Positions 33,771 through 45,369 of a DNA stretch of 64,000 nucleotides are shown piece after piece. Numbering within the stretch: the stretch's first letter is position 1; each line of letters opens with the position of its first letter. Both the position numbers and the translations under genes were made by a program. The notes under the pieces are model-generated. The model saw nothing but the letters and a program-made list of their open reading frames with translations. It was not told where the DNA came from and ran no database searches. Source of the DNA: Hydra vulgaris (lineage: Eukaryota > Cnidaria > Hydrozoa > Anthoathecata > Hydridae); the NCBI RefSeq assembly GCF_038396675.1, contig NC_088931.1, forward strand, positions 64,319,501 to 64,383,500, read 5' to 3'.

Positions 33771-33876
33771 TCGATTTAAAAACGAACGTAAACACAACAA
33801 AACCATGCCAAAATGACATAAAGCTTCATGTCATTTTGGCATGGTTTTGTTATGTTTACGTTCATTTTTAAATCGA
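33771..33876. repeat. 49-bp-arm hairpin
   Basis: Arms 33771-33819 and 33828-33876 match with two differences around an 8-base centre containing AAGCTT. A partial third copy of the outer arm (TCGATTTAAAAATAAA) lies just left at 33,752. Confidence 0.92.
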
Positions 33877-34533
33877 TGGAATATAAAACTAAACACACTT
33901 AATTATTGCGCTTATGGGCTAGCACATCACAGCCACACGTAAGATATACAAAATGAGTTTAAATTAATAGAACACAAACATTAGCCACCGTATATCAAAA
34001 ACTTTCAATTTCGCTAAAAGAGTTAAACCCCGTGTTAGTGTGGAACAATCTGTTATGAAGGGATAATTTAGCTCCGAGAACATAGCAAGCACTAATCCAA
34101 TGAACATTGTGGATCTTCCAAAAAATGTGCACTTGAGTGTCCAACGTAGTCAAAAGGTTACAAACCCCATAACTCAGCTAGCACACATACATTGGACCGA
34201 GGCATGTAAAACCATCTCAATCGTCAACTTTCATCCAAAATCGTGTGTTTAGCAATAATAGCAATGAAAAGATTATTACTGACTCCAGCAAGCACATAAA
34301 ATGGTAAAATGTTAAAACAATTGTTCCAGTCAACTTAAAATTAAAATTGTGCCAGAGTTAGTTTTTCATTGTTGGCGACGTTGTGCTTGTAGCCAAAATG
34401 ATATAAAAGCAAGATATTTGTCGTAGCTGTGAACGAGATCCAGGTGACAACCTGATTTCCGTTTTCTTATATTGATGTACATTTGAAAAATGTTACAAAG
34501 AAAATAATTTAGTCTTAATCATTTAATATTTAT
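33877..34533. other. No gene recognised
   Basis: Less AT-rich than its surroundings but without a convincing reading frame or repeat. It could be an old decayed element. Confidence 0.4.
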
Positions 34534-35270
34534 TAGGGCTTTCAATTAGAACTTTTTCAAAAAAAGTTCGAACCTGAATATTAGGGTGTGTCATTTAAAA
34601 AAAAAATTGACTTAAAAAAAGTTATATTGAAAAAATATTAGGATTTTATATATAGTTAAGAAATGTAACCTTCCGTTTTGTTGAATTTTAGCGCTAGCTA
34701 CATTTTTTTTAATTTTTAGTTTTACTGTTTATTGCTATTCTGTATACTACTCAGTGAGCACACACCAAAAAATGGTTGGCTGTTTTGAATTATTTTTTTC
34801 TGCCTAGAGTCGAACAGTTTTCTTTTTAATATTTCTAAGTATTCCATTTATTGTGGTTAAACAAAAAAAATTACAAAATTCTGCTTAAAATAGTGTAAAA
34901 TGTGTTACAGTATCCTTATAAAAACCAAAATATTGTGTTACAAAATACATTTTAGGGCTTCTTACACTTAGGGTGGTTTTGTGCTCCATTGTTAAATATC
35001 CCTATAATTTGTGTTATCCTTATAATATGTGCTTTCTCATAAAATAAAATAATTTTAGAAAAAGGCTATATATTTTTGTCTCTAAAAATATAATTTGTTA
35101 TGTTCTGACAACTAATTTAGTTTATATTAAAAAACACTACTATATTATAAAAATAATAAGCAATCTATTTAATATTAAATGTTCATTAAATATAAACATA
35201 TATGTTAAATATTAAACATATTGTTATATATTTTTTGAGCTCAACAAAAAATAAAAAAATAAAAATCACT

Positions 35271-36928
35271 TTAACTATAGTTTAGAAGTTCCATCATGTC
35301 TTTCTTGCTCCTATTAGCAGACATCAACTCTCTGCTAATGAATTGGGCTCTTATGTAAGCTTCTCTTCTTTCTGATGTGTGGACATGTCCTGCAGCTTCT
35401 GTGACCATCTTTACACACCTCTTAACTGATTGTGTATGTGAATTCCATTGGGGAACAACCATGGGGTTATCAACTAAGTCTTTAAAATCCGAAGATGTAA
35501 AATTGCATGTCAAAGGTGGTTCTGTTATATTATTGCTCCAGTCTATCAGACTAAAAAGATTTTTAGCATCAATGTTAATATCAGGTGTTCTTCGATGTCT
35601 ATGGCTATAACCACCAGTATTAAACTGCTCATGATATTTTTCACGGAGTTTAAGAATAATTTCCACAGCTTGACCTCTTTCTACTTTACTGTCACTGCAT
35701 ATCATTGCTTGTAAAATAGCTTCTGAATGTGCATACCAAGCTGATCTTTTAATTGTGGGCATTACAATATCAAGAACCGGTTCCCTCTGGCTTCTGAGGA
35801 GTTCTAATTTGTATAAAATATGTCTTGGTCCCTCAACCCAACATGATTTAACTTTTATGTTAAACCAGTTTGGAATATAAACACCTACAATATATTCAAC
35901 AATCCATGTAAGATTTTGAAGGTTGATACCATATAGACCATGCTGAGAAACCCATATCCTGCAAAATCTTAATGCCGAGTGAGCCATCTGCTATGGCAAA
36001 CAGGTCCTATTTCTAGCATTGCTAACTGCTGAGGTAAATCACCAGACTTTATTGCTTTTGTTATTCGGTAAGCATAGCTTTGATCAGTACTTAAACCATT
36101 TATAACTTCAGGGCTAAGAACTATTAATGCAGGCCCAATATCAATTTTTGTAAATCTGGGATTAATTTCAAGACTTGTTGCTGAATTTAACATCTTTCCC
36201 AGTATTCCTGACCACTTATTTCCACATTTTGTTGGGCCGTCTAAGCTTATAATTAAATGTCTTAAACCTAACTCATTTGTGTAAAGATCACAGACAATCC
36301 ATACTAATCTCTTTCTCAATTTTCTTTCCACCCATTGCATCACACCACCTTCCCAACCAGTATTTACATTAGTGCTGTCTCCTCCTATTGCTTTTAGTTG
36401 TGTTCCTAAATTTCTTTCCATCAACCAGTTAACCAAGTGGTCTGCAATTACCTCAGCATGTTTTCTGTGATCAGTCTTATCAGGAACAAAATGAAATAGA
36501 TATTTTCCACCTGGTTCAGTAACGACAGAATAATGCTCTTTCTTGAGAAGACCAGGGAAATGCGTACCATCAAATTCTGTTAATACTTTTGTATTATCTT
36601 TCCTGCCATCAAAAAAAATACAGGAAACCACATTATTTTCAAGGTCTTTATTAAATTTATTAGCTAATTCAATAGCTAACTTCTCTTGGGCCCTTTTAAC
36701 CTTGCTGTGATCAATAATCATCAATGTATTATTCTTTGTTATAATTTTTGCATCTATAAGTGCTGCTGTCGCTATTTCTGCAGTTTCTCGTAAGCTAGTG
36801 TGATGCCTCATACTAGCCATTGCAATGTTTGTTATGTCCATTCTGTTATAAACTTTTACAATACTATTGGAAGGTTCTGGTTCTCTAAAAAAATCCGGTT
36901 CTGATTCAACTTTATTTGTTTTTTCATT
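35271..36928 (-). pseudogene. Transposase-like gene of the 34.6-38.3 kb element, exon 2
   Basis: The acceptor TTTTTTCAG precedes NEKTNKVESEPDFFREPEPS. The reading continues with MDITNIAMASMRHHTSLRET, a DHSKVKRAQEKL segment, FFDGRKDNTKVLTEFDGTHF, then IGGDSTNVNTGWEGGVMQWV and RLVWIVCDLYTNELGLRHLI, which I take as core motifs, and SHTQSVKRCVKMVTEAAG near the end. A single frameshift at about 35,975 (CHSRWL then LRFCRIWVSQHGL) splits an otherwise open 550-codon exon. The D-x-T-x2-N-T-G-W pattern followed by a C-x2-H/Y-x-N-E-L-x-L-R-H pattern recalls a transposase family common in arthropods and Hydra that I cannot name with certainty. Confidence 0.72.
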
Positions 36929-37102
36929 CTGAAAAAAATAAATACAAGACTTAAACTTTTTGTTATTAACATTAAGTTACTGGTTTATAAAAAATCTAAA
37001 ACAAAAAGATATTGAGATATTTTTATAAACAATCACTATATCAACATTTCATTTCTCCAAAAAAAGTTATGTTAATTACTAAAAAATATATTTTATTATT
37101 AC

Positions 37103-37930
37103 CTGAATAATCTGTGCCAAGCAATTATAATCTTCTGGAATCATTTGGTTGACTTTTTCTTCTTTTTTAATTTTTTTATCTCTCTTTTCTAACTGTAGCT
37201 GATACTCTACTTTTCTCTTTATAACTTTTTTTATTTTTGTTGATTCTAGAGTGTCAACTCCACCAATGTAGTAATGTGCAAAACTTCCAACTTTGTCTCT
37301 CTGTGACTTGATAAAGCTGAGTTCTATAACAGGAATTTTACTTTCACGTACACATGTACATTTAATATGTGCCTGCTTTTTACAGTCTTGGTCACAACCA
37401 TACTCTGAACAAAACATTATTAAAAATTTACAGGACAAAATATCAAAGAGTTTGTCCATTTTTGGAATAAGAGTATCCTTTATTGATTTTTTTGCATTTC
37501 CTAGGCTAACTTTAACTGCAGCTTCCCACAGATACTTTAGTTTAGCTAGGGTTGCCAGATGTCCCGGTTTTACGAAGGAGAATTCTGCGCCAAATATGTA
37601 AAAATATTTTTTTTACTTAGTTCTCCTTCGTAAAATCGGGACATCTGGCAACCCTAGTTTAGCTTTAATACTACATTCTTTAATAATTACTGGATGTAAA
37701 AACTTGCAATTAGCTTTTTTCCATTGAGCAGATAAAGCTAGAGTCATATCATTAACTAGTTTATCAACAGTATAGTTTCTTTTGTTAAGGTCACTGGTCT
37801 CTCTCAAAAATATTCCATAGCGTATAATATCCCTTGCAGTAGGGAGCTCAGATGGTAAAAGAAGTTTTCCTTTTCCAACATATCTACTTAAGTGAGTAGC
37901 TGATAAATTTCTTGTGATTTTTGGTGCCAT
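37103..37930 (-). pseudogene. Transposase-like gene of the 34.6-38.3 kb element, exon 1, split by a MITE
   Basis: ATG at 37,930 begins MAPKITRNLSATHLSRYVGK and reads IIRYGIFLRETSDLNKRNYT up to PVIIKECSIKAKL. The MITE at 37,548-37,655 then intervenes, after which KYLWEAAVKVSLGNAKKSIK, PKMDKLFDILSCKFL and a cysteine-rich block EYGCDQDCKKQAHIKCTC follow. The exon ends at the donor GTAATA (37,102). The cysteine block may be a zinc-binding site. It joins exon 2 across a 174-bp intron. Confidence 0.7.
37548..37655. mobile_element. 108-bp MITE with 9-bp target duplication
   Basis: Its two halves are nearly perfect inverted repeats beginning AGGGTTGCCAGATGTCCCGG. The flanks are the identical nonamer AGTTTAGCT (37,539-37,547 and 37,656-37,664). 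A related, more diverged copy is at 55,510-55,618. Confidence 0.92.
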
Positions 37931-38389
37931 TTGTTTTATTAAAACTTAATTTTTCAATAATCAAAGTAATTTTATTTTAAATTTATTTTTATCAGGCAAA
38001 GCGTAAAGTTTTGAAAAATATCTCCTAATAGGTCCGAAATAAATTTCTTCCACTTAAAGTATAATTTTTACACAGAAAAACGAAATACGTCATTGTTTTA
38101 ATGATTTTCAAAATATTCGCTAACAGAATACATAAAAACCCAAAAAAATGTAGCTACTACTTAATTTAATTTATTTTTAAAAGTATTATTCCATTTCATT
38201 TATGAAATCCTAATATTTTTTTCATATAAGTTTTTTGTTGTTGAAAATATAGGGTTTTAGTTGTCTAATTGACACGCCCTACTCAACATGTTCGAACTAT
38301 TACGGAAAAAAGTTCGAACTATTACGGAAAACTATTTTGAACTTTATTTTTGTTATGTTAGAAAAAAGTAATACAAAGTATGCGCAAAA

Positions 38390-40240
38390 GTATTTATTCT
38401 TTTATCATCATTAATTAGGACAAAAGTAAATAACATCGTCTTCTAGTCTACTACTTATTTTAGTAGCAAAAAGTCCAAGACTAGAAAAAGATCTCTCAGC
38501 TTCTACGGATGTAGGAGTAGTTGTTAAAGAGCTTTGAAAAGTAAGTCAAAATACTTGGGCTTAGCTTTGCTTCAAAAACAGCCATTTCCTCTTGAACAAG
38601 GTTTGTTTCAATTTCCTGATGGTCAAGCTTTATTTCAGTGTCTGATTGTTCAAAAAAAAGTTTGAGTTTTTGAGCTAAATTCAATTCATTTTTGAATTTT
38701 TTTTTACGTTATCAATTATACTATCAGTATTTACTTCCTTGCCATCATCAGAGGTATCGTCAGATGGCTGAATTAATCTTTGAATAAGATTAATAGCAAG
38801 ATAAGTAATCATCTTTTTTTAATCTTGTAGCCAAATTGTTAATCTTTATTTAAGACATTCAGACTTGACAAGTATTTTATGATATGAATTAAATGAATGT
38901 TTCTTCTTTCAATTATTCTTTATTCAAATATATGCTTAACAAGTAGACTTATAAGTCATTATAAGTGTATTAGCTTCATGAAATTTTTTCTTGTAAATTC
39001 AATCACAATTTTAGAATACAAAAGATCAGCATCTCCTTTTGAAAGAGTATCATTGGCCAGTTTTAGTAGTTTTAAAGCAACATAAAGTTCATTTATGACA
39101 TCAAGCTCATTTTTACTTAAAGGAAAATCAATTATATACCAATCAGAGCTATTTTTACTTGTGTTTGTACCTCCAAAAAACGTTCAAGCATATCAAAAGT
39201 GCTGCTCCATCTTGTCCTTGAATCACAAATCAAACCTTTTTCTTTTCCAAACTTTTCAATTATATTTGGTTGAAGTTCATCATCATTGCTCACTGGTGAT
39301 CTAAGAAATTTTTTAACCAATTTTCTTATTTTTGCCACAGTTTCTTGATATTCAAGTTTCAATAAGGAAGTAGAATCTTCACTAACTTCATGAAAAATTT
39401 AATATAGTAACCAATTTCATTCCCATCTTTATAACCACTGTAACCTTGATTATAATGTAGAGCTTCCATATCACTATCAACAGGGTTATTATCAGAACCA
39501 ATCAATTTAACAGCTTTTGTTGCTGGCATTGTAACTTGGATTCCTAACACTCCAAACGATTGAAATCCTTCATTATAATGTAGATTTAAGTTTATATATC
39601 TTCCGTTTTTTACTGAAGTATACTCATCAAATATAAAACCAAATTTATGCTTATCTTCAAGTATCATTTTCAAAGAACTAATAACTTGTTTCTTGACTAA
39701 CTTGAAGTATTTAATGACAAAATCGCAAACGGTTTGAGGGCTTTGAGGGATTAGGTATCCCTGGACACGAAATACTGATTGCATAGTTTCACTTTTAGCA
39801 ATGGTGTGAAAGCTGATTCCATCAATAGCTAGCAGTCGACTTCAGATAGAGTTTTATGGTCATCTTAGAAAAACTTTCAATTTGTGGTATTTTTCCAGCA
39901 GGAATGTTTGCTGTAGCCTCGGGCGCAGAATTATTGCATTTAAGAATTTCAATTTTGTGTTTTGTTTTTAAATGCTTTGTAATAGCTGTTGCTGTTGAGC
40001 TAGGTTATTTTGAGAATAATTTTACAGAGTTTTCACTTTGAACTCAGTAATTCTTCAGAAAATTCAAATTGCCCCATGCCTTAAATCTTCTAGTTGTGCT
40101 TACATCTCTAAACTTATCCATATTTTTTATTTCGTACAGCTAAAACTTTTATTAGTTCGTCAAAGCTATATTAACTCGTCATTTTTTTTTAATTCAGAAA
40201 TTTTGACAACCTATTTTATGGGTATCACCATGGGATTTCT
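38390..40240 (-). pseudogene. hAT transposase of the second hAT, decayed
   Basis: On the minus strand an N-terminal BED-like finger remnant (SSTATAITKHLKTKHKIEIL) at about 40,000 is followed by MQSVFRVQGYLIPQSPQTVC (39,784) and LEDKHKFGFIFDEYTSVKNG. Next come KFGKEKGLICDSRTRWSSTF (the hAT C-D-x-x-T-R-W block), then LKLFFEQSDTEIK. The C-terminal dimerisation block TPTSVEAERSFSSLGLFATK lies at about 38,510-38,440. Frameshifts separate the blocks. Confidence 0.85.
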
Positions 40241-40739
40241 TTAACAATTAAAAATATGTAATGCAAGCCACTATTTTGATTTTAAAACTTAAAAGTAACG
40301 TTCTAAATCATTTGTTACACTTTCCTTTGTGACTTAAACTATAAAAGTGCTGCTTTTGAAAAAAAAAATTGCACAACAAAAATTAAGAGTAGGAAAAAGT
40401 TACTGTTTAAAAAAGATTTTGGTTTAACTGTTAAATAATAATAACAAAGAATCTAGTTTTGATATATATGTATGTTCGAACTTTTAGAGAAAAAAAGTTC
40501 GAACTTAAACCTCTTAAAAAATGACAAAAGTTCGAACATTTGAACCTGAACATGTTCGAAATAGAAGCTCTAGTTGCAATCGGGCAACGTATTGCACTAG
40601 CATCTAGACCAAGATCTATATTACTTCTATACCTTTCGGGATAGGAGTTGACATAAACAATTCGTTAGCCCCAAAATGATTTATTGATAATCTATCAAAA
40701 ATCGGTTTTTCTGTTTCATCTGACGAAGTATTGCTATTC

Positions 40740-41595
40740 AAGCAATCCGCAATGGAAAGCAATAATGTTGATGCAGAAATTTGCTCTAATAACTTAGGTT
40801 TTACGCAATATGTTGCTGAAAATATTGATCATAATATAATAACTCTTAATGGGAAAGGTACCTTATACAGCATGGGTTAAATTTCAATTTCACATTCATC
40901 TGCAGCATCTCTTAATCAAGCGTCTGAAAAAGCAAAAACGAGCAACATATATTGCAAATCAAGTTGGTGATAACATAACTCCTTTTAATGGATCAAGTTA
41001 TAATGGTTTGTTATAGCTGGAGTTGAAACTTACTCACAAGCTTATGCAAGCTCTAGTACTTCCTAATGAGCTAAATAACAATTTGTTATGGTTAACTTCA
41101 TGGTTCTTTAATTCTAAAAAAATCTTTGTCCATATTGGTCCAGTTTCATGCTTCATGTAACTAGCTAATCCAAAGTATATAAAAAAGCAACAGTTACATT
41201 ACTTCCAATTATTTATTTGAATCTAACGGATAAATTGTATATATTCCACTGTTCTCTTTGTAATAGATAAAACAAGGAAAAACAGAGTTCACACGCCTTC
41301 TATAACATTTGATTATTCATTATGGTTGAAGGCAACTAGTGTCATCAAAGATTAAGATTTAAATATAGTTTGCAGACTCGGTGGATTTTATTTGCTGATG
41401 AGTTTTCTTGGTAGTATTGGAAAATATATGGCTGGTTCTGGGCTTGGAGAACTCTTTTCAGAGGTTTATGCAGAGAATCGTGTAGTTCACATTAGGTCAA
41501 GAAAAGCGGTATCTAAAGCTCAACGGGGACACTTTTTAGCTCACAGTGCACTATATAAGTTGCTTTTAAATGATGTAGTGTTGTTCATGAAATAA
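40740..41595 (+). pseudogene. Decayed protein of an unnamed repeated family
   Basis: Plus-strand blocks are TQYVAENIDHNIITLNGKGT near 40,810, a stop-ridden middle, then VCRLGGF-like sequence and MSFLGSIGKYMAGSGLGELF with YAENRVVHIRSRKAVSKAQR at 41,390-41,590. I recall proteins with N-V-D-H-N then L-M-S-F-x-G-S-I-G-x-x-M-x-G-S-G as a multi-copy family in cnidarians, but cannot assign a function. The 40.57-41.6 kb segment is probably old mobile DNA. Confidence 0.45.
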
Positions 41596-41830
41596 ATTTT
41601 TCTGTCTTTGAAAACAATTACTTAAAAGCTATGAGTAATTATTTAGATAACAACGAATTTATTGAGTTCCTTGAAGGAGAAAACTATAAATTTCTAGAAA
41701 ATTCAGCTAATGAATATATATATATATATATAATGAATATATAGAAATGAAAAAGAAAAAGTCAAGGACATTTCATCTATGGATTCAGTATGTGGAATAC
41801 ATTAGTATAGTTAAAGAGTTTATTCTCGTT

Positions 41831-41935
41831 GAAATAACTTCTTAATAACTGAAATAACTTCTTAATAATAATAACTGAAATAACTTCTTAATAACTGAAA
41901 TAACTTTTAAATAAATTAAAATAACTAACTAGTTA
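41831..41935. repeat. Short tandem repeat of GAAATAACTTCTTAATAACT
   Basis: About four imperfect copies of a 20-bp unit with an ATA insertion in the second. Confidence 0.85.
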
Positions 41936-42160
41936 ATGCATCTTTACTCTATACAAAAAATGTTAAATCTTTTTGCAATAACTGGACATGCAAACTATGT
42001 AAAAAGTTCTAGAATATACCTCAAAGAAATGCTATCACTTTCAAACACACATTCATGGTTATACAAAAATTTCATAGATGGTTGTCATGCTGTATCATAG
42101 ATACTGGGCTGGATTATGGACTGATCAAACTATGCATCCGATACTGTATATTTATAGAGC

Positions 42161-42192
42161 AGGCGTGGCGCAGTGGTAGCGCACTTGTCTGA
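42161..42192 (+). other. tRNA-like A-box fragment (possible SINE head)
   Basis: AGGCGTGGCGCAGTGGTAGC followed by GCACTTGTCT looks like the 5' half of a tRNA: acceptor stem start, and TGGCGCAGTGG fitting the pol III A-box (TRGCNNAGYNGG). No B-box or matching 3' half follows, so it is not a tRNA gene. Confidence 0.45.
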
Positions 42193-43810
<1,618 letters not shown>

Positions 43811-44829
43811 TAAATGAATAAAAGTATTCATTTGTTAATATTATATTTATTTATAGGAATAAAAGTATTGATTGTTATGTCATCACGGATAAAGCACCGG
43901 AGAAAAATTATTAATGCAAGTATTTATTTATTTACTAAGTCAGAAAGTACTCCAGAAACAAATGTAGAACAAATAATGTTTCAGATAATGAAGTTGTTTC
44001 GAAAGCATTTTTTTAATCAATAACACTTACTAGTTTTGTAAAGAAAATCCGTTTAACCGATTTTTCCTTAAAAAAAATGTTGAAGTTTTCCTTTGACATG
44101 TTTAAGGCTGATGACAAACATACTTCAATCAAAGTTCAATTTGGTTGGTTCGAAGAGAAAAGTAATTGTGAAATTACCTATTGAAGAGTAAATATTTTCA
44201 AAGCTATAAATAGTAGGATATTATTTTGATTTTAAGTGTAAAAGTTTAATTTCAAGTGTTTATTTCTCTTTAATGGCAGCCTGTTGAAAACAAATGAGTT
44301 CTGTTAAATTCACAAAAAATAGGTGTAAAACTTTCCTTGAACAAATCAGAAAATAAATCAGTTAACATGAAAATTGTAAACTTCGAGTATTCATTTGAAA
44401 TAATATAAATTGAAAATTTTCTTTTCTCCTTTCTCTACAGTTACATTTGCTTGACTAAATTTAAATATTTTTACATTTATTTTCTAGAATCGATCAAGCG
44501 CTATTATGCAAAAGCAACACACAAAGAAACTCGTACATAATTAGCCTCCTGCTTGAAGTATGCACCTCATCGTTTAAATGGAAGTAAACGGAAATCCTAG
44601 AAGTACTAAAAAGAAGATGAAGAAGTTAATAAAAGTAGGTAATAAAGAAAATCAAAAAGATGATACCGGTGAAGTAGAAGGTGACGTTGAGTTAAACGAT
44701 AACGACGGTAGTTGTGAAAATGAAAAATAAATTACCCTCTTACCATAACTTGTAAAACTTTTAAAAAAATACATTTGGTAAATTTTTTAAAAGTGTTATC
44801 TTTCGAAATCGTTAAAAAAACATAACATA
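43811..44829. other. No sure gene; one short acidic frame
   Basis: A frame at 44,578-44,730 reads MEVNGNPRSTKKKMKKLIKV and ends in an acidic tail; the preceding frame contains APHRLNGSKRKS. This may be a scrap of a repeated gene. I could not identify it. Confidence 0.35.
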
Positions 44830-45045
44830 AGTTCAACGTTGTTTTTTTGATGTTGTATATTTTTTGTTTCCAAATCAACGCTTAAATCAACGTTTGTAAA
44901 TCAACGTCAGTTTCAAGTTAAATTATTGACGTTAAATCAATATTGGCATTTCAACGTTTTGTTTCCTTATCAACGCTTCAATCAACGTCCTCAAATCAAC
45001 GCGTTTTCAACGTTGAATAGACGTCAAAATGCTTGCTGGGTCAAA
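44830..45045. repeat. Element fragment rich in TCAACG motifs
   Basis: About ten copies of ATCAACG/TTCAACG, several as the palindrome CAACGTTG, occur in 200 bp. The right edge, on the minus strand, starts GACCCAGCAAGC, which looks like the terminus of a dispersed element. Confidence 0.65.
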
Positions 45046-45369
45046 AACTCAAGATGTTTCTAAAATATTTGTGGTCATTCACAATTATTTTTTAAAAAGT
45101 TTAATTGTACATTAAACTTTGTGGTTTGCGTTTAATCACTTGGCAACTTTTGATTTATTAATTATTTTGTTTTAAACATTGATTTTTTTTTTACTATTTT
45201 ACATATCCATACAAAATGTTGAAAACGAAAGAAATTAGCTATAACGCTCGTAGGTCTGTTTACCTGCCTAACTACTATCTACTTATCTAGCTATCTACCT
45301 AAAAACTAACTTCCATCGAATAGAAGTATTTTTCGATATTACTTATTCCTAACTTCAGCTAGAGATAAG

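Larger units (their letters stand above)
34582..38281 (-). mobile_element. Transposon of unassigned superfamily, ends TAGGGYGTGTCA, 8-bp duplication
   Basis: Left TAGGGTGTGTCA at 34,582 and right, on the minus strand, TAGGGCGTGTCA from 38,281; ATATTAGGATTT-type sequence is also shared about 70 bp inward. The flanks are CTGAATAT (34,574-34,581) and CTCAACAT (38,282-38,289). The opposite end of the host hAT carries CTGAACAT in the same context, so each flank differs from the ancestral octamer by one base. Confidence 0.82.
34534..40572 (-). mobile_element. Second hAT transposon, interrupted by another transposon
   Basis: The left end is TAGGGCTTTCAATTAGAAC (34,534); the right end, on the minus strand from 40,572, is TAGAGCTTCTATTTCGAAC. 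Both subterminal regions carry repeated GTTCGAAC palindromes. A hAT transposase remnant lies inside on the minus strand. A clean 8-bp duplication was not found (ATATTTAT against GTTGCAAT), so the exact borders are less sure than for the other hAT. Confidence 0.72.

Noticed and set aside
34526..40580. An 8-bp duplication for the second hAT
   Set aside because: ATATTTAT and GTTGCAAT do not match, so none is claimed; the borders rest on the inverted ends only.
44578..44730. A 50-residue frame with a basic start and acidic end
   Set aside because: Too short, no splice or homology support beyond a vague resemblance to a repeated gene family.
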